Part shown: positions 42,837-48,243 of the stretch, one piece after another
Numbering within the stretch: the first letter of the stretch is position 1
How the letters are laid out: each line of letters starts with the position of its first letter
Origin: Bacteroidales bacterium UBA3653
GTDB taxonomy: Bacteria; Bacteroidota; Bacteroidia; Bacteroidales; Paludibacteraceae
Direction of reading: 5' to 3'
Assembly (NCBI GenBank): GCA_002373505.1
Contig: DFKE01000014.1
Location: forward strand, 193,340 to 257,339
DNA: 64,000 bases
The notes under the pieces: generated by a model
The model's database searches: none
What the model saw: only the letters and a program-made list of their open reading frames with translations
Told to the model about the DNA's origin: nothing
Position numbers and translations under genes: made by a program

Positions 42837-43493
42837 ATGAAAAGGAATAGTTCTTGTAGTTTCTTGTGTTGCGGTTTAATCACATTGCTCTTGATAACCG
42901 CCCCCTTGAAGGGAGAAGAGGCATTCTCCGCCAAACATCACATTGAGTTTTCTGTAGGCGAGCCCCTAACTTCTGTTTGGGGATTCAACGGAATGTTTGT
43001 TGACAACCAAACAGAACACCTGACATTTGAGAAATGGGCAGGTAACTCTCGCCCTTACACCCTTCCTAAAGGCGTCAGCGGATATGAAAATGAATGGATC
43101 ATACCTACGTTTTCGCTGTCTTATTACTATCGTCCTCTTAAATGGCTGGAAGTAGGAGCTGAAGTATCAACTATGTCCATGTGTATGACAGAAAATTATC
43201 TTGCTGATGATAAAGTGTATGCTTATTACTTACATTCAAATCTGTATATTGCAGCCGGAGCCCGTTTTAATTACTTTCACAAACATATCACAGACTTGTA
43301 TTCCGGTTTCACTATAGGTGCCAATATCCGGTTCCATACGACCGAATCGACACCTCTATTGCTAACTACCTCACGGTTTACGTGGCAGATAACAGCATTA
43401 GGCGTGCGGTTCGGCAAGCGGGTGTACGGAAATGTAGAAATCGGCTATGGTTACAAAGGTATGCTTTCTGCCGGTGTCGGATGTCGCTTTTAG
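42837..43493 (+). CDS. Predicted outer-membrane beta-barrel protein
   Basis: From the ATG at 42837 the product has 218 residues with a signal peptide at about 1-27 and then alternating amphipathic strands (FSLSYYYRPLKWLEVGAEVS, LYIAAGARFNYFHKHITDLY, FTIGANIRFHTTES, ITALGVRFGKRVYGNVEIGY) ending in a terminal aromatic, GMLSAGVGCRF, as is normal for barrels. About eight to ten strands would fit. The TAPLKGEEAF stretch after the signal sequence is encoded by a GC-rich palindromic element. No specific function. Confidence 0.75.
   Translation: MKRNSSCSFLCCGLITLLLITAPLKGEEAFSAKHHIEFSVGEPLTSVWGFNGMFVDNQTEHLTFEKWAGNSRPYTLPKGVSGYENEWIIPTFSLSYYYRPLKWLEVGAEVSTMSMCMTENYLADDKVYAYYLHSNLYIAAGARFNYFHKHITDLYSGFTIGANIRFHTTESTPLLLTTSRFTWQITALGVRFGKRVYGNVEIGYGYKGMLSAGVGCRF
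42901..42916. repeat. GC-rich palindromic element in barrel gene
   Basis: CCCCCTTGAAGGGAGA lies at the end of the signal-peptide coding region and encodes PLKGE, the same pentapeptide produced by the copy in nif3. Confidence 0.6.
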
Positions 43494-43508
43494 CATGATG
43501 TTTACCGG

Positions 43509-43547
43509 TTTTCGGACTACTAAGTCAAGGCAGTCCTACAGGTAACG
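43509..43547. repeat. Degenerate partial copy of the direct repeat
   Basis: TTTTCGGACTACTAAGTCAA plus GGCAGTCCTACAGGTAACG matches, with several changes, the central part of the 163-bp repeat (TTTTCGGACTGCCAAGTCAA). It begins 16 bp after the stop codon of the barrel gene. Confidence 0.65.
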
Positions 43548-43632
43548 AGAATGACTGCTAAATGGCTGCAAATTTCACTTGGCCCTTTTTGCTTTACGCA
43601 AGTCTGTTCCTTTTTTAGACACAAACCATGCT

Positions 43633-43795
43633 TTTGAGCCGGCGTGAGGGCGGCGTGGGGCCGACGTCGTCCTTCTTCTCGGTCGGCTTAGGCTCCCCGC
43701 CTGCCTTCCCTTTTCGGACTGCCAAGTCAAGGCAGTCCTCCAGGTCCCGTGATGGTAGCGTTCCTAACTCGACATAGAGTGCTAATTTACTCACG
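43633..43795. repeat. 163-bp direct repeat, left copy
   Basis: This sequence is identical by eye to 45285-45447. It is GC-rich, contains the inverted repeat GGACTGCC-AAGTCAA-GGCAGTCC and keeps an open minus-strand frame. The two copies flank the DUF1016 gene in the same orientation, 1652 bp apart. Confidence 0.92.
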
Positions 43796-43861
43796 ACTCA
43801 TTTAGCACTCATTATCGACTCATTCTCGAACCATTATCGAATCATTATCGAACCGTTTTCG
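43796..43861. repeat. 11-bp minisatellite, six units
   Basis: Units ACTCATTTAGC, ACTCATTATCG, ACTCATTCTCG, AACCATTATCG, AATCATTATCG and AACCGTTTTCG follow the left 163-bp copy without a gap. The right copy is followed by about three related units. Confidence 0.85.
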
Positions 43862-43980
43862 AGAGATGGTGGGGTATCTCGGCTTTCATCTATAGAGAGG
43901 CAAGTAAGGGGCAACCCGTGGTCATTTTTGATTTAGCATAAAAAATACACTTTTCTCTTGTGCATTTCAGAAAAAAGTAG

Positions 43981-43988
43981 TACCTTTG
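43981..43988 (+). promoter_or_regulatory. -7 box for DUF1016 gene
   Basis: TACCTTTG preceded by GAAAAAAGTAG and followed by CAGCG lies 16 bp upstream of the ATG at 44005. Confidence 0.75.
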
Positions 43989-44004
43989 CAGCGTGAAATA
44001 CTAA

Positions 44005-45096
44005 ATGAAGATGCCTATGGCAGATGTAGAGAAAAACAAACAGAGCCACTCCTCGCAGATTGCGGTTATTGCGGAACCGCTGATGCAGCAGTTGCGGGAA
44101 CTCATAGAGAACACCCGTAAGCGCGTTGCGTCTGTGGTAAGCGATGAGACGACGCAACTATATTGGAATGTGGGTAATGCTGTCAATACGTTTGTGCTGC
44201 AGGGCAGCCGTGCAGAGTACGGAAAACAAATTGTCGTTTCAGTGTCACGACAATTGGCAGTAGAGTATGGAAATAGTTTTGAGGAGAAGAATTTGCGTCG
44301 GATGATGCAGTTTGCGACTGAGTATCAAGACTTTGAAATTGTCGTTACACTGTCACGACAATTGCCGTGGTCCCATATCATCACCCTTATCCCCATCCGC
44401 GAACCGCTCAAACGCTCGTTCTATGAGCAAATGGCGATAACTGAACATTGGAGTGTGCGCACGCTGCGCGAGAAAATCAGTTCGCAACTCTATGAGCGCA
44501 CAGCCATCAGTCGCAAGCCGGAAGAAACTATCAAACATGATATTGCACTTTTGCGGGACGAGAACAAAATGACACCGGATATGGTGTTCCGCGACCCGTA
44601 TCTATTGCATCTTTTCGGTCTTAAAGACACGTATTCCGAGAAAGATCTGGAGAGTGCTATCGTGGCAGAGATGCAGCGGTTTATAGAAGAACTTGGGTCG
44701 GATTTCGCTTTCCTTGCCCGGCAAAAACGGATTACTATTGACAACGAGGATTATTATATTGACCTCTTATTCTATCACCGCCGATTGCATTGTTTGGTGG
44801 CTATTGATTTGAAGATTGATTCGTTCAAGGCGGCATACAAAGGTCAGATGGAACTGTATCTGCGTTGGCTGGAGAAATACGAGCGAGTGGAAGGAGAAAA
44901 TGCCCCGATTGGTTTGATTCTCTGTGCCGGTAAGAATGACGAACATGTGGAACTTATGCATTTGGAGGAAAGCAATATCCGTGTAGCTGAATATATGACG
45001 ATGTTGCCGGACAAGAAAGTGTTGGAACAGAAACTACAGAAAGCTATTGCGTATGCCCGTGAGCGAATCGCCATCCAAGAGCAAAGCAATAAGTGA
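44005..45096 (+). CDS. DUF1016 (YhcG-type) PD-(D/E)XK nuclease family protein
   Basis: The 363-residue product has the DUF1016 N-terminal helical domain (about 20-170; YWNVGNAVNTFVLQ, EKNLRRMMQFATEYQD, LSRQLPWSHIITLI) and a C-terminal PD-(D/E)XK domain (about 205-345; LGSDFAFLARQKRI, DNEDYYIDLLFYHRRLHCLV, AIDLKID). The catalytic ExK position reads DLK, a variant. The ATG at 44005 is followed by MPMAD; the later ATG at 44014 is an alternative. YhcG homologues are often found beside restriction-modification and other defence genes, but no such partner is here. It is flanked by 163-bp direct repeats and contains two 25-bp palindromes. Confidence 0.9.
   Translation: MKMPMADVEKNKQSHSSQIAVIAEPLMQQLRELIENTRKRVASVVSDETTQLYWNVGNAVNTFVLQGSRAEYGKQIVVSVSRQLAVEYGNSFEEKNLRRMMQFATEYQDFEIVVTLSRQLPWSHIITLIPIREPLKRSFYEQMAITEHWSVRTLREKISSQLYERTAISRKPEETIKHDIALLRDENKMTPDMVFRDPYLLHLFGLKDTYSEKDLESAIVAEMQRFIEELGSDFAFLARQKRITIDNEDYYIDLLFYHRRLHCLVAIDLKIDSFKAAYKGQMELYLRWLEKYERVEGENAPIGLILCAGKNDEHVELMHLEESNIRVAEYMTMLPDKKVLEQKLQKAIAYARERIAIQEQSNK
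44230..44254. repeat. 25-bp palindrome A inside DUF1016 gene
   Basis: ATTGTCG and CGACAAT flank an 11-bp spacer (TTTCAGTGTCA). It encodes IVVSVSRQL. Confidence 0.75.
44338..44362. repeat. 25-bp palindrome B inside DUF1016 gene
   Basis: ATTGTCG and CGACAAT flank TTACACTGTCA. It differs from palindrome A at a few spacer positions only, lies 108 bp downstream and encodes IVVTLSRQL in the conserved DUF1016 core. Confidence 0.75.
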
Positions 45097-45189
45097 TCTT
45101 TGATTTTACCAGCCATACGGGCAACTGCTGGCGAGCGATTTACTCCACAGGCAAGGAGCGGGATTGACCGGCAGGTGGAATAAGACTTG

Positions 45190-45222
45190 AACAAGAGTCA
45201 AACAAGAGTTAAATAAGGGTTG
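45190..45222. repeat. 11-bp tandem repeat, three units
   Basis: AACAAGAGTCA, AACAAGAGTTA and AATAAGGGTTG follow one another about 95 bp after the nuclease stop codon. Confidence 0.75.
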
Positions 45223-45250
45223 ATTCGGACTCATTTATGGTTCCCGATAT

Positions 45251-45280
45251 GAAAAATCGTCCTTCCGGGCGATTTTTCAA
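45251..45280 (+). terminator. Terminator-like hairpin after DUF1016 gene
   Basis: GAAAAATCG pairs with CGATTTTTC around a 10-base loop. The lower stem is A/T-rich so it can work as a U-tract on both strands. It sits directly before the right direct repeat. Confidence 0.65.
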
Positions 45281-45284
45281 TTTG

Positions 45285-45447
45285 TTTGAGCCGGCGTGAG
45301 GGCGGCGTGGGGCCGACGTCGTCCTTCTTCTCGGTCGGCTTAGGCTCCCCGCCTGCCTTCCCTTTTCGGACTGCCAAGTCAAGGCAGTCCTCCAGGTCCC
45401 GTGATGGTAGCGTTCCTAACTCGACATAGAGTGCTAATTTACTCACG
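45285..45447. repeat. 163-bp direct repeat, right copy
   Basis: Identical by eye to 43633-43795 and in the same orientation. After the perfect match it has one extra 11-bp unit (GGTCATTTACG) before the shared ACTCATTTAGC unit, so the copies differ in satellite number. Confidence 0.92.
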
Positions 45448-45480
45448 GGTCATTTACGACTCATTTAGCACTCATAAACA
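45448..45480. repeat. 11-bp minisatellite, right copy
   Basis: GGTCATTTACG, ACTCATTTAGC and ACTCATAAACA follow the right 163-bp repeat. They belong to the same 11-bp family as 43796-43861. Confidence 0.75.
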
Positions 45481-45508
45481 AAAAGAAAGCGGCGCAAATG
45501 CGTCGCTT
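45476..45508 (-). terminator. Terminator of the 46-residue lipoprotein gene
   Basis: Read on the minus strand, AAGCGACGC pairs with GCGCCGCTT (one mismatch) around ATTT and is followed by TCTTTTTGTT. It lies 25 bp after the stop codon of the small lipoprotein. Confidence 0.75.
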
Positions 45509-45532
45509 CTTCTTTGAGCTAACAAGTTCTGA

Positions 45533-45673
45533 TTACTCAGCTACCTCAACAGCCTCAACAACCTCAACGGTGTCGTGGTTGCAAGTGTCCTGGCCGCATT
45601 TTTTCTCGCAGCACTTGTTGCCGCAGCTCATTGCTACAAAAGCAACAGCTACGATAAGAAGCATTTTTTTCAT
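45533..45673 (-). CDS. Small cysteine-rich lipoprotein
   Basis: From the ATG at 45673 the product has 46 residues: MKKMLLIVAVAFVAMS-C as a lipoprotein signal, then GNKCCEKKCGQDTCNHDTVE and an acidic end. After the lipobox cysteine there are four further cysteines. It is a paralogue of the 80-residue lipoprotein next door (same signal, SCxNK start). A metal-binding or redox role is possible because of the cysteines, but not shown. Confidence 0.7.
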   Translation of the reverse strand: MKKMLLIVAVAFVAMSCGNKCCEKKCGQDTCNHDTVEVVEAVEVAE

Positions 45674-45821
45674 AAATTTAAAAAATTTAAAATTTCTGGA
45701 GCTTTGGCTTCGTCGAGTAGTGCAAGCGAACTTACACCCGACCGGCACAAACCTTCATACTTTTAGTTAGTTAATAAAGCTTTATTTTTCTATTTTTTCC
45801 GCAAAATCGCGAAAATCGGTG

Positions 45822-45829
45822 CAAAAGTA
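45822..45829 (-). promoter_or_regulatory. -7 box for the small cysteine-rich lipoprotein
   Basis: TACTTTTG on the minus strand lies about 149 bp before the ATG at 45673; a long A/T-rich leader with AAAGCTTTATT separates them. It is part of a duplicated divergent promoter unit. Confidence 0.65.
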
Positions 45830-45861
45830 CTACTTTTTTACGATATATCCAAAAAAAAATG

Positions 45862-45869
45862 TATTTTTG
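45862..45869 (+). promoter_or_regulatory. Orphan rightward -7 box
   Basis: TATTTTTG lies 48 bp (outer edges) from the minus-strand box at 45822, the same geometry as the pair at 46308/46355. No gene follows on this strand before the opposing lipoprotein gene, so it is a relic of duplication or makes an RNA antisense to that gene. Confidence 0.5.
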
Positions 45870-45935
45870 TACAATAAATTTTGCATTTTGCCACTGAATA
45901 CTGCATTTTTGGTGTTACAAACAGATTTATATAAT

Positions 45936-45961
45936 AAAAAAAAGCGACCCGAAGGCCGCTT
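45936..45961 (-). terminator. Terminator of the 80-residue lipoprotein gene
   Basis: Read on the minus strand, AAGCGGCC-TTCG-GGTCGCTT is a stable UUCG-loop hairpin followed by eight T. A second perfect hairpin, TGTGAGA-TGA-TCTCACA, lies between it and the stop codon (45964-45980). Confidence 0.9.
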
Positions 45962-45993
45962 CATGTGAGATGATCTCACAAGTAAAATAGTGC

Positions 45994-46236
45994 TTACTTG
46001 TTTTTCTCAACCTCATCTGCTACATCGTGACCGAGTTCGACAGCACGCTCGATAAGAGAAGCCTCTTTCTGAGCCTGTGTCTCTTCCTGTGCCGGTGCTT
46101 CAGCTGCTGCGGGAGCGGGTGCCGGAGCCTCTACTGCTGCAGGTGCCGGAGCGGCCTCTTCTGCTTTCTCTGCCTCTTTGTTTGCGCAGCTGAGTGCAGC
46201 CATTGCAACAGCTACCATAAGAATAACTTTCTTCAT
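45994..46236 (-). CDS. Small Ala/Pro-rich lipoprotein
   Basis: The 80-residue product has the lipoprotein signal MKKVILMVAVAMAALS-C, then NKEAEKAEEA and a low-complexity APAPAAVEAPAPAPAAAEAP region (about 29-50). A charged tail ends VELGHDVADEVEKNK. The spacer could extend from a lipid anchor through the periplasm. It shares its signal peptide and promoter layout with the lipoprotein at 45533-45673, so the two arose by tandem duplication. Confidence 0.78.
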   Translation of the reverse strand: MKKVILMVAVAMAALSCANKEAEKAEEAAPAPAAVEAPAPAPAAAEAPAQEETQAQKEASLIERAVELGHDVADEVEKNK

Positions 46237-46307
46237 AAATTTTAAAAATTTAAAAATTGATAAAGCTTTATTTTACTTTTTGTTTCGCCTTTTTGCGAAA
46301 AACGGTG

Positions 46308-46315
46308 CAAAAATA
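46308..46315 (-). promoter_or_regulatory. -7 box for the Ala/Pro-rich lipoprotein
   Basis: TATTTTTG on the minus strand lies about 72 bp before the ATG at 46236. The outer edges to the rightward box at 46348-46355 span 48 bp. Confidence 0.65.
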
Positions 46316-46347
46316 CTATCTTTTTTGCATATATCCAAAAAAAATTG

Positions 46348-46355
46348 TAATTTTG
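46348..46355 (+). promoter_or_regulatory. -7 box for PASTA-RluA-porX operon
   Basis: TAATTTTG followed by CGCAG lies 20 bp before the PASTA protein ATG at 46376. A TTTTTTG run occurs near -33. Confidence 0.7.
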
Positions 46356-46375
46356 CGCAGTAAATTGTATTTTTT

Positions 46376-47197
46376 ATGAAAAAATTGAGTTTTTTCGATA
46401 AGTCCGACTTCAAGTTCGTCGGGTGGAATATCCTTTTGGCTGTTGTTCTGGGTATCGGTATCCTTGTAGCCTTAATCGCTTATCTGAAGCGTTATACGGA
46501 ACATGGCATAGAGGTGGAAGTAGCCGATGTACGCGGATTGGTAGAAGCAGAGGCAGTGCCTGTCCTGGCGGAACAGGGATTACATCTGGTCGTTGTGGAC
46601 TCCACCTATTCGGACAAAGTGCCGTTTGGCACGATTGTAGATCAGGATCCCAAGCCGGACTCTCATGCCAAACACGGACGCGCTGTATATGTTACAATCA
46701 ACGCTACTACGAAACGCCAGGTGACCATGCCGAACCTGCAAGATATCAGTTACCGCCAGGCGGAGACCACTCTCCGGGGCATGGGTCTGCAGGTGGACAC
46801 CGTCTATGACTATGAGCCTTCCGAATTCAGAGATCTGGTACTGGATGTCAAATGTAACGGCGTCAGTGTACAGCCGGGAGAGAAACTGGCGGTAGGAACG
46901 AAAGTGCGGCTGGTTGTAGGCTTCGGCCGTGGTACAGAAGAGGTGGAAGTGCCGTCCGTCATCGGCTTGACGCTGCAGGACGCACGGAGTCTGTTGCTCA
47001 GACACCGGCTCACCGTAGGAGCGGTAATATACGACGAACCGGAAGAAGAAGGTGTTATCCAATATATCTACCGCCAGACCCCGAGCGCAGGCGAGAGGTT
47101 GATAGAGGGAGAGACCGTTGCTTTGCGGCTGTCTAAAGACATAGAGAAAGCGGCAAGCGGAGGAGATACACATACCGAAGAAGATACATGGTTTTAG
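46376..47197 (+). CDS. PASTA domain membrane protein
   Basis: The 273-residue product has a short cytoplasmic N-terminus, one membrane span (about 18-40, NILLAVVLGIGILVALIAYL) and three PASTA domains (about 45-115, 116-185 and 186-260). They start VEVADVRGLVEAEAVPVLAE, VTMPNLQDISYRQAETTLRG and VEVPSVIGLTLQDARSLLLR. PASTA domains bind muropeptide or beta-lactam-like ligands in kinases and PBPs; here there is no kinase. The gene overlaps the RluA gene by 10 bp. Confidence 0.92.
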   Translation: MKKLSFFDKSDFKFVGWNILLAVVLGIGILVALIAYLKRYTEHGIEVEVADVRGLVEAEAVPVLAEQGLHLVVVDSTYSDKVPFGTIVDQDPKPDSHAKHGRAVYVTINATTKRQVTMPNLQDISYRQAETTLRGMGLQVDTVYDYEPSEFRDLVLDVKCNGVSVQPGEKLAVGTKVRLVVGFGRGTEEVEVPSVIGLTLQDARSLLLRHRLTVGAVIYDEPEEEGVIQYIYRQTPSAGERLIEGETVALRLSKDIEKAASGGDTHTEEDTWF

Positions 47198-48243
47198 ATC
47201 CGGATATAGAAAACGAAGAGTTGTGGGAGCGATGGCGGTGCGAGGTAGATAAGGGTCAAGGAAAAGAACGGATAGACAAATATCTCGCAGAGCACATGAC
47301 CAATACCAGCCGCAACCGTATCCAGACGGCTGCGGATGCAGGCAACATATGGGTTAACGGAAAAGCGGTTGCCTCCAATTACCGTGTCAAACCCGGAGAT
47401 ATAATCCAAGTGCTGCTGGATCATGAACCCCATGATTTCACCATTACGCCGGAAGACATTCCTCTCAATATCGTATATGAAGACGAGGATCTGCTGGTGG
47501 TCAATAAACCGGCAGGATTAGTTGTTCATCCCGGTCACGGCAATTACGAGCACACGCTCCTGCACGCTCTCGCCTGGCATTTCGAGCAACAATCACAAAT
47601 CACAAATCACAAATCACAAATTGATATAAACGATCCTTCCATCGGTCTGGTTCATAGGATAGACAAAGACACATCCGGCCTTCTGTTAATTGCCAAGACG
47701 CCGGAAGCCAAGACGCATCTCGCCAAGCAGTTTTTTGACCATACGACGGAGCGGACCTACAACGCGCTTGTCTGGGGTACGTTCAAGGAAGACTGCGGCA
47801 CCGTGGAAGGCGCGCTTGCGCGGGATAACAGAGACCGGACCCTATACAGGGTTTGGGACCCGGAAGAGTGCCCTCAAGCTAAAGAAGCGGTCACTCACTG
47901 GCGGGTTTTGGAACAGTTTTTGTACGTCACTCTGGTGGAGTGCCGTTTGGAAACAGGCCGTACACACCAGATACGCGTGCATATGAAGCATATAGGACAC
48001 CCTCTTTTCGGGGATGAGAAATACGGCGGGTGCGAGATTCTAAAAGGACTCCGTACACAAAAATACCGGCAGTATATCGAGAATTGCTTTGCGCTCTGTC
48101 CGCGCCAGGCGCTGCACGCCAAGACCCTTGGTTTCACCCACCCGCGGACAGGCGAACGCATGTTCTTCGATAGCGAATGGCCGGAAGATATGACCAACCT
48201 TATCAACAAATGGAGAAATTATGAGCCAAATACTTTGGGTTGA
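47188..48243 (+). CDS. RluA family pseudouridine synthase
   Basis: The 351-residue enzyme isomerises specific uridines in rRNA, RluD-like by its layout. It has an S4 domain (about 25-85; ERIDKYLAEHMTNTSRNRIQ) and the catalytic domain with D in GLVHRIDKDTSGLLLIAK (about residues 153-170). A short ATCACAA repeat inserts QSQITNHKSQID just before this motif. The C-terminal half contains LETGRTHQIRVHMKHIGHPL. The start overlaps the PASTA gene and its end overlaps porX by 23 bp. Confidence 0.94.
   Translation: MVLDPDIENEELWERWRCEVDKGQGKERIDKYLAEHMTNTSRNRIQTAADAGNIWVNGKAVASNYRVKPGDIIQVLLDHEPHDFTITPEDIPLNIVYEDEDLLVVNKPAGLVVHPGHGNYEHTLLHALAWHFEQQSQITNHKSQIDINDPSIGLVHRIDKDTSGLLLIAKTPEAKTHLAKQFFDHTTERTYNALVWGTFKEDCGTVEGALARDNRDRTLYRVWDPEECPQAKEAVTHWRVLEQFLYVTLVECRLETGRTHQIRVHMKHIGHPLFGDEKYGGCEILKGLRTQKYRQYIENCFALCPRQALHAKTLGFTHPRTGERMFFDSEWPEDMTNLINKWRNYEPNTLG
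47592..47619. repeat. ATCACAA heptamer repeat inside RluA gene
   Basis: Four exact 7-bp units (28 bp) in coding sequence give the QSQITNHKSQI insert in the loop before the catalytic motif. Confidence 0.9.

Larger units (their letters stand above)
43494..43980. other. Repeat-filled gap left of DUF1016 gene
   Basis: This 487-bp stretch contains no supported gene. It holds a degenerate partial copy of the repeat core (43509-43547), a perfect 163-bp direct repeat (43633-43795), an 11-bp array (43796-43861) and the promoter region of the nuclease gene. The 163-bp copy keeps a 59-codon frame on the minus strand (43615-43794, GTG start). Confidence 0.7.
45097..45475. other. Repeat-filled gap right of DUF1016 gene
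   Basis: This gap contains no supported gene: 3' flank of the nuclease gene, an 11-bp array (45190-45222), a terminator hairpin (45251-45280), the right 163-bp repeat (45285-45447) and a short 11-bp array (45448-45480). The repeat carries a 71-codon minus-strand frame (45231-45446, GTG start). Confidence 0.7.

Noticed and set aside
43796..43861. Possible CRISPR array
   Set aside because: The 11-bp units are contiguous with no spacers, and no cas gene is near.
45231..45446. 71-codon minus frame in the right 163-bp repeat as a confirmed gene
   Set aside because: The same frame exists in both copies because the DNA is identical, so its conservation is not independent evidence. I report it only as a finding.
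43633..45447. The 163-bp repeats as ends of an insertion sequence
   Set aside because: They are direct, not inverted, the enclosed gene is a DUF1016 nuclease and not a transposase, and no target-site duplication was seen.
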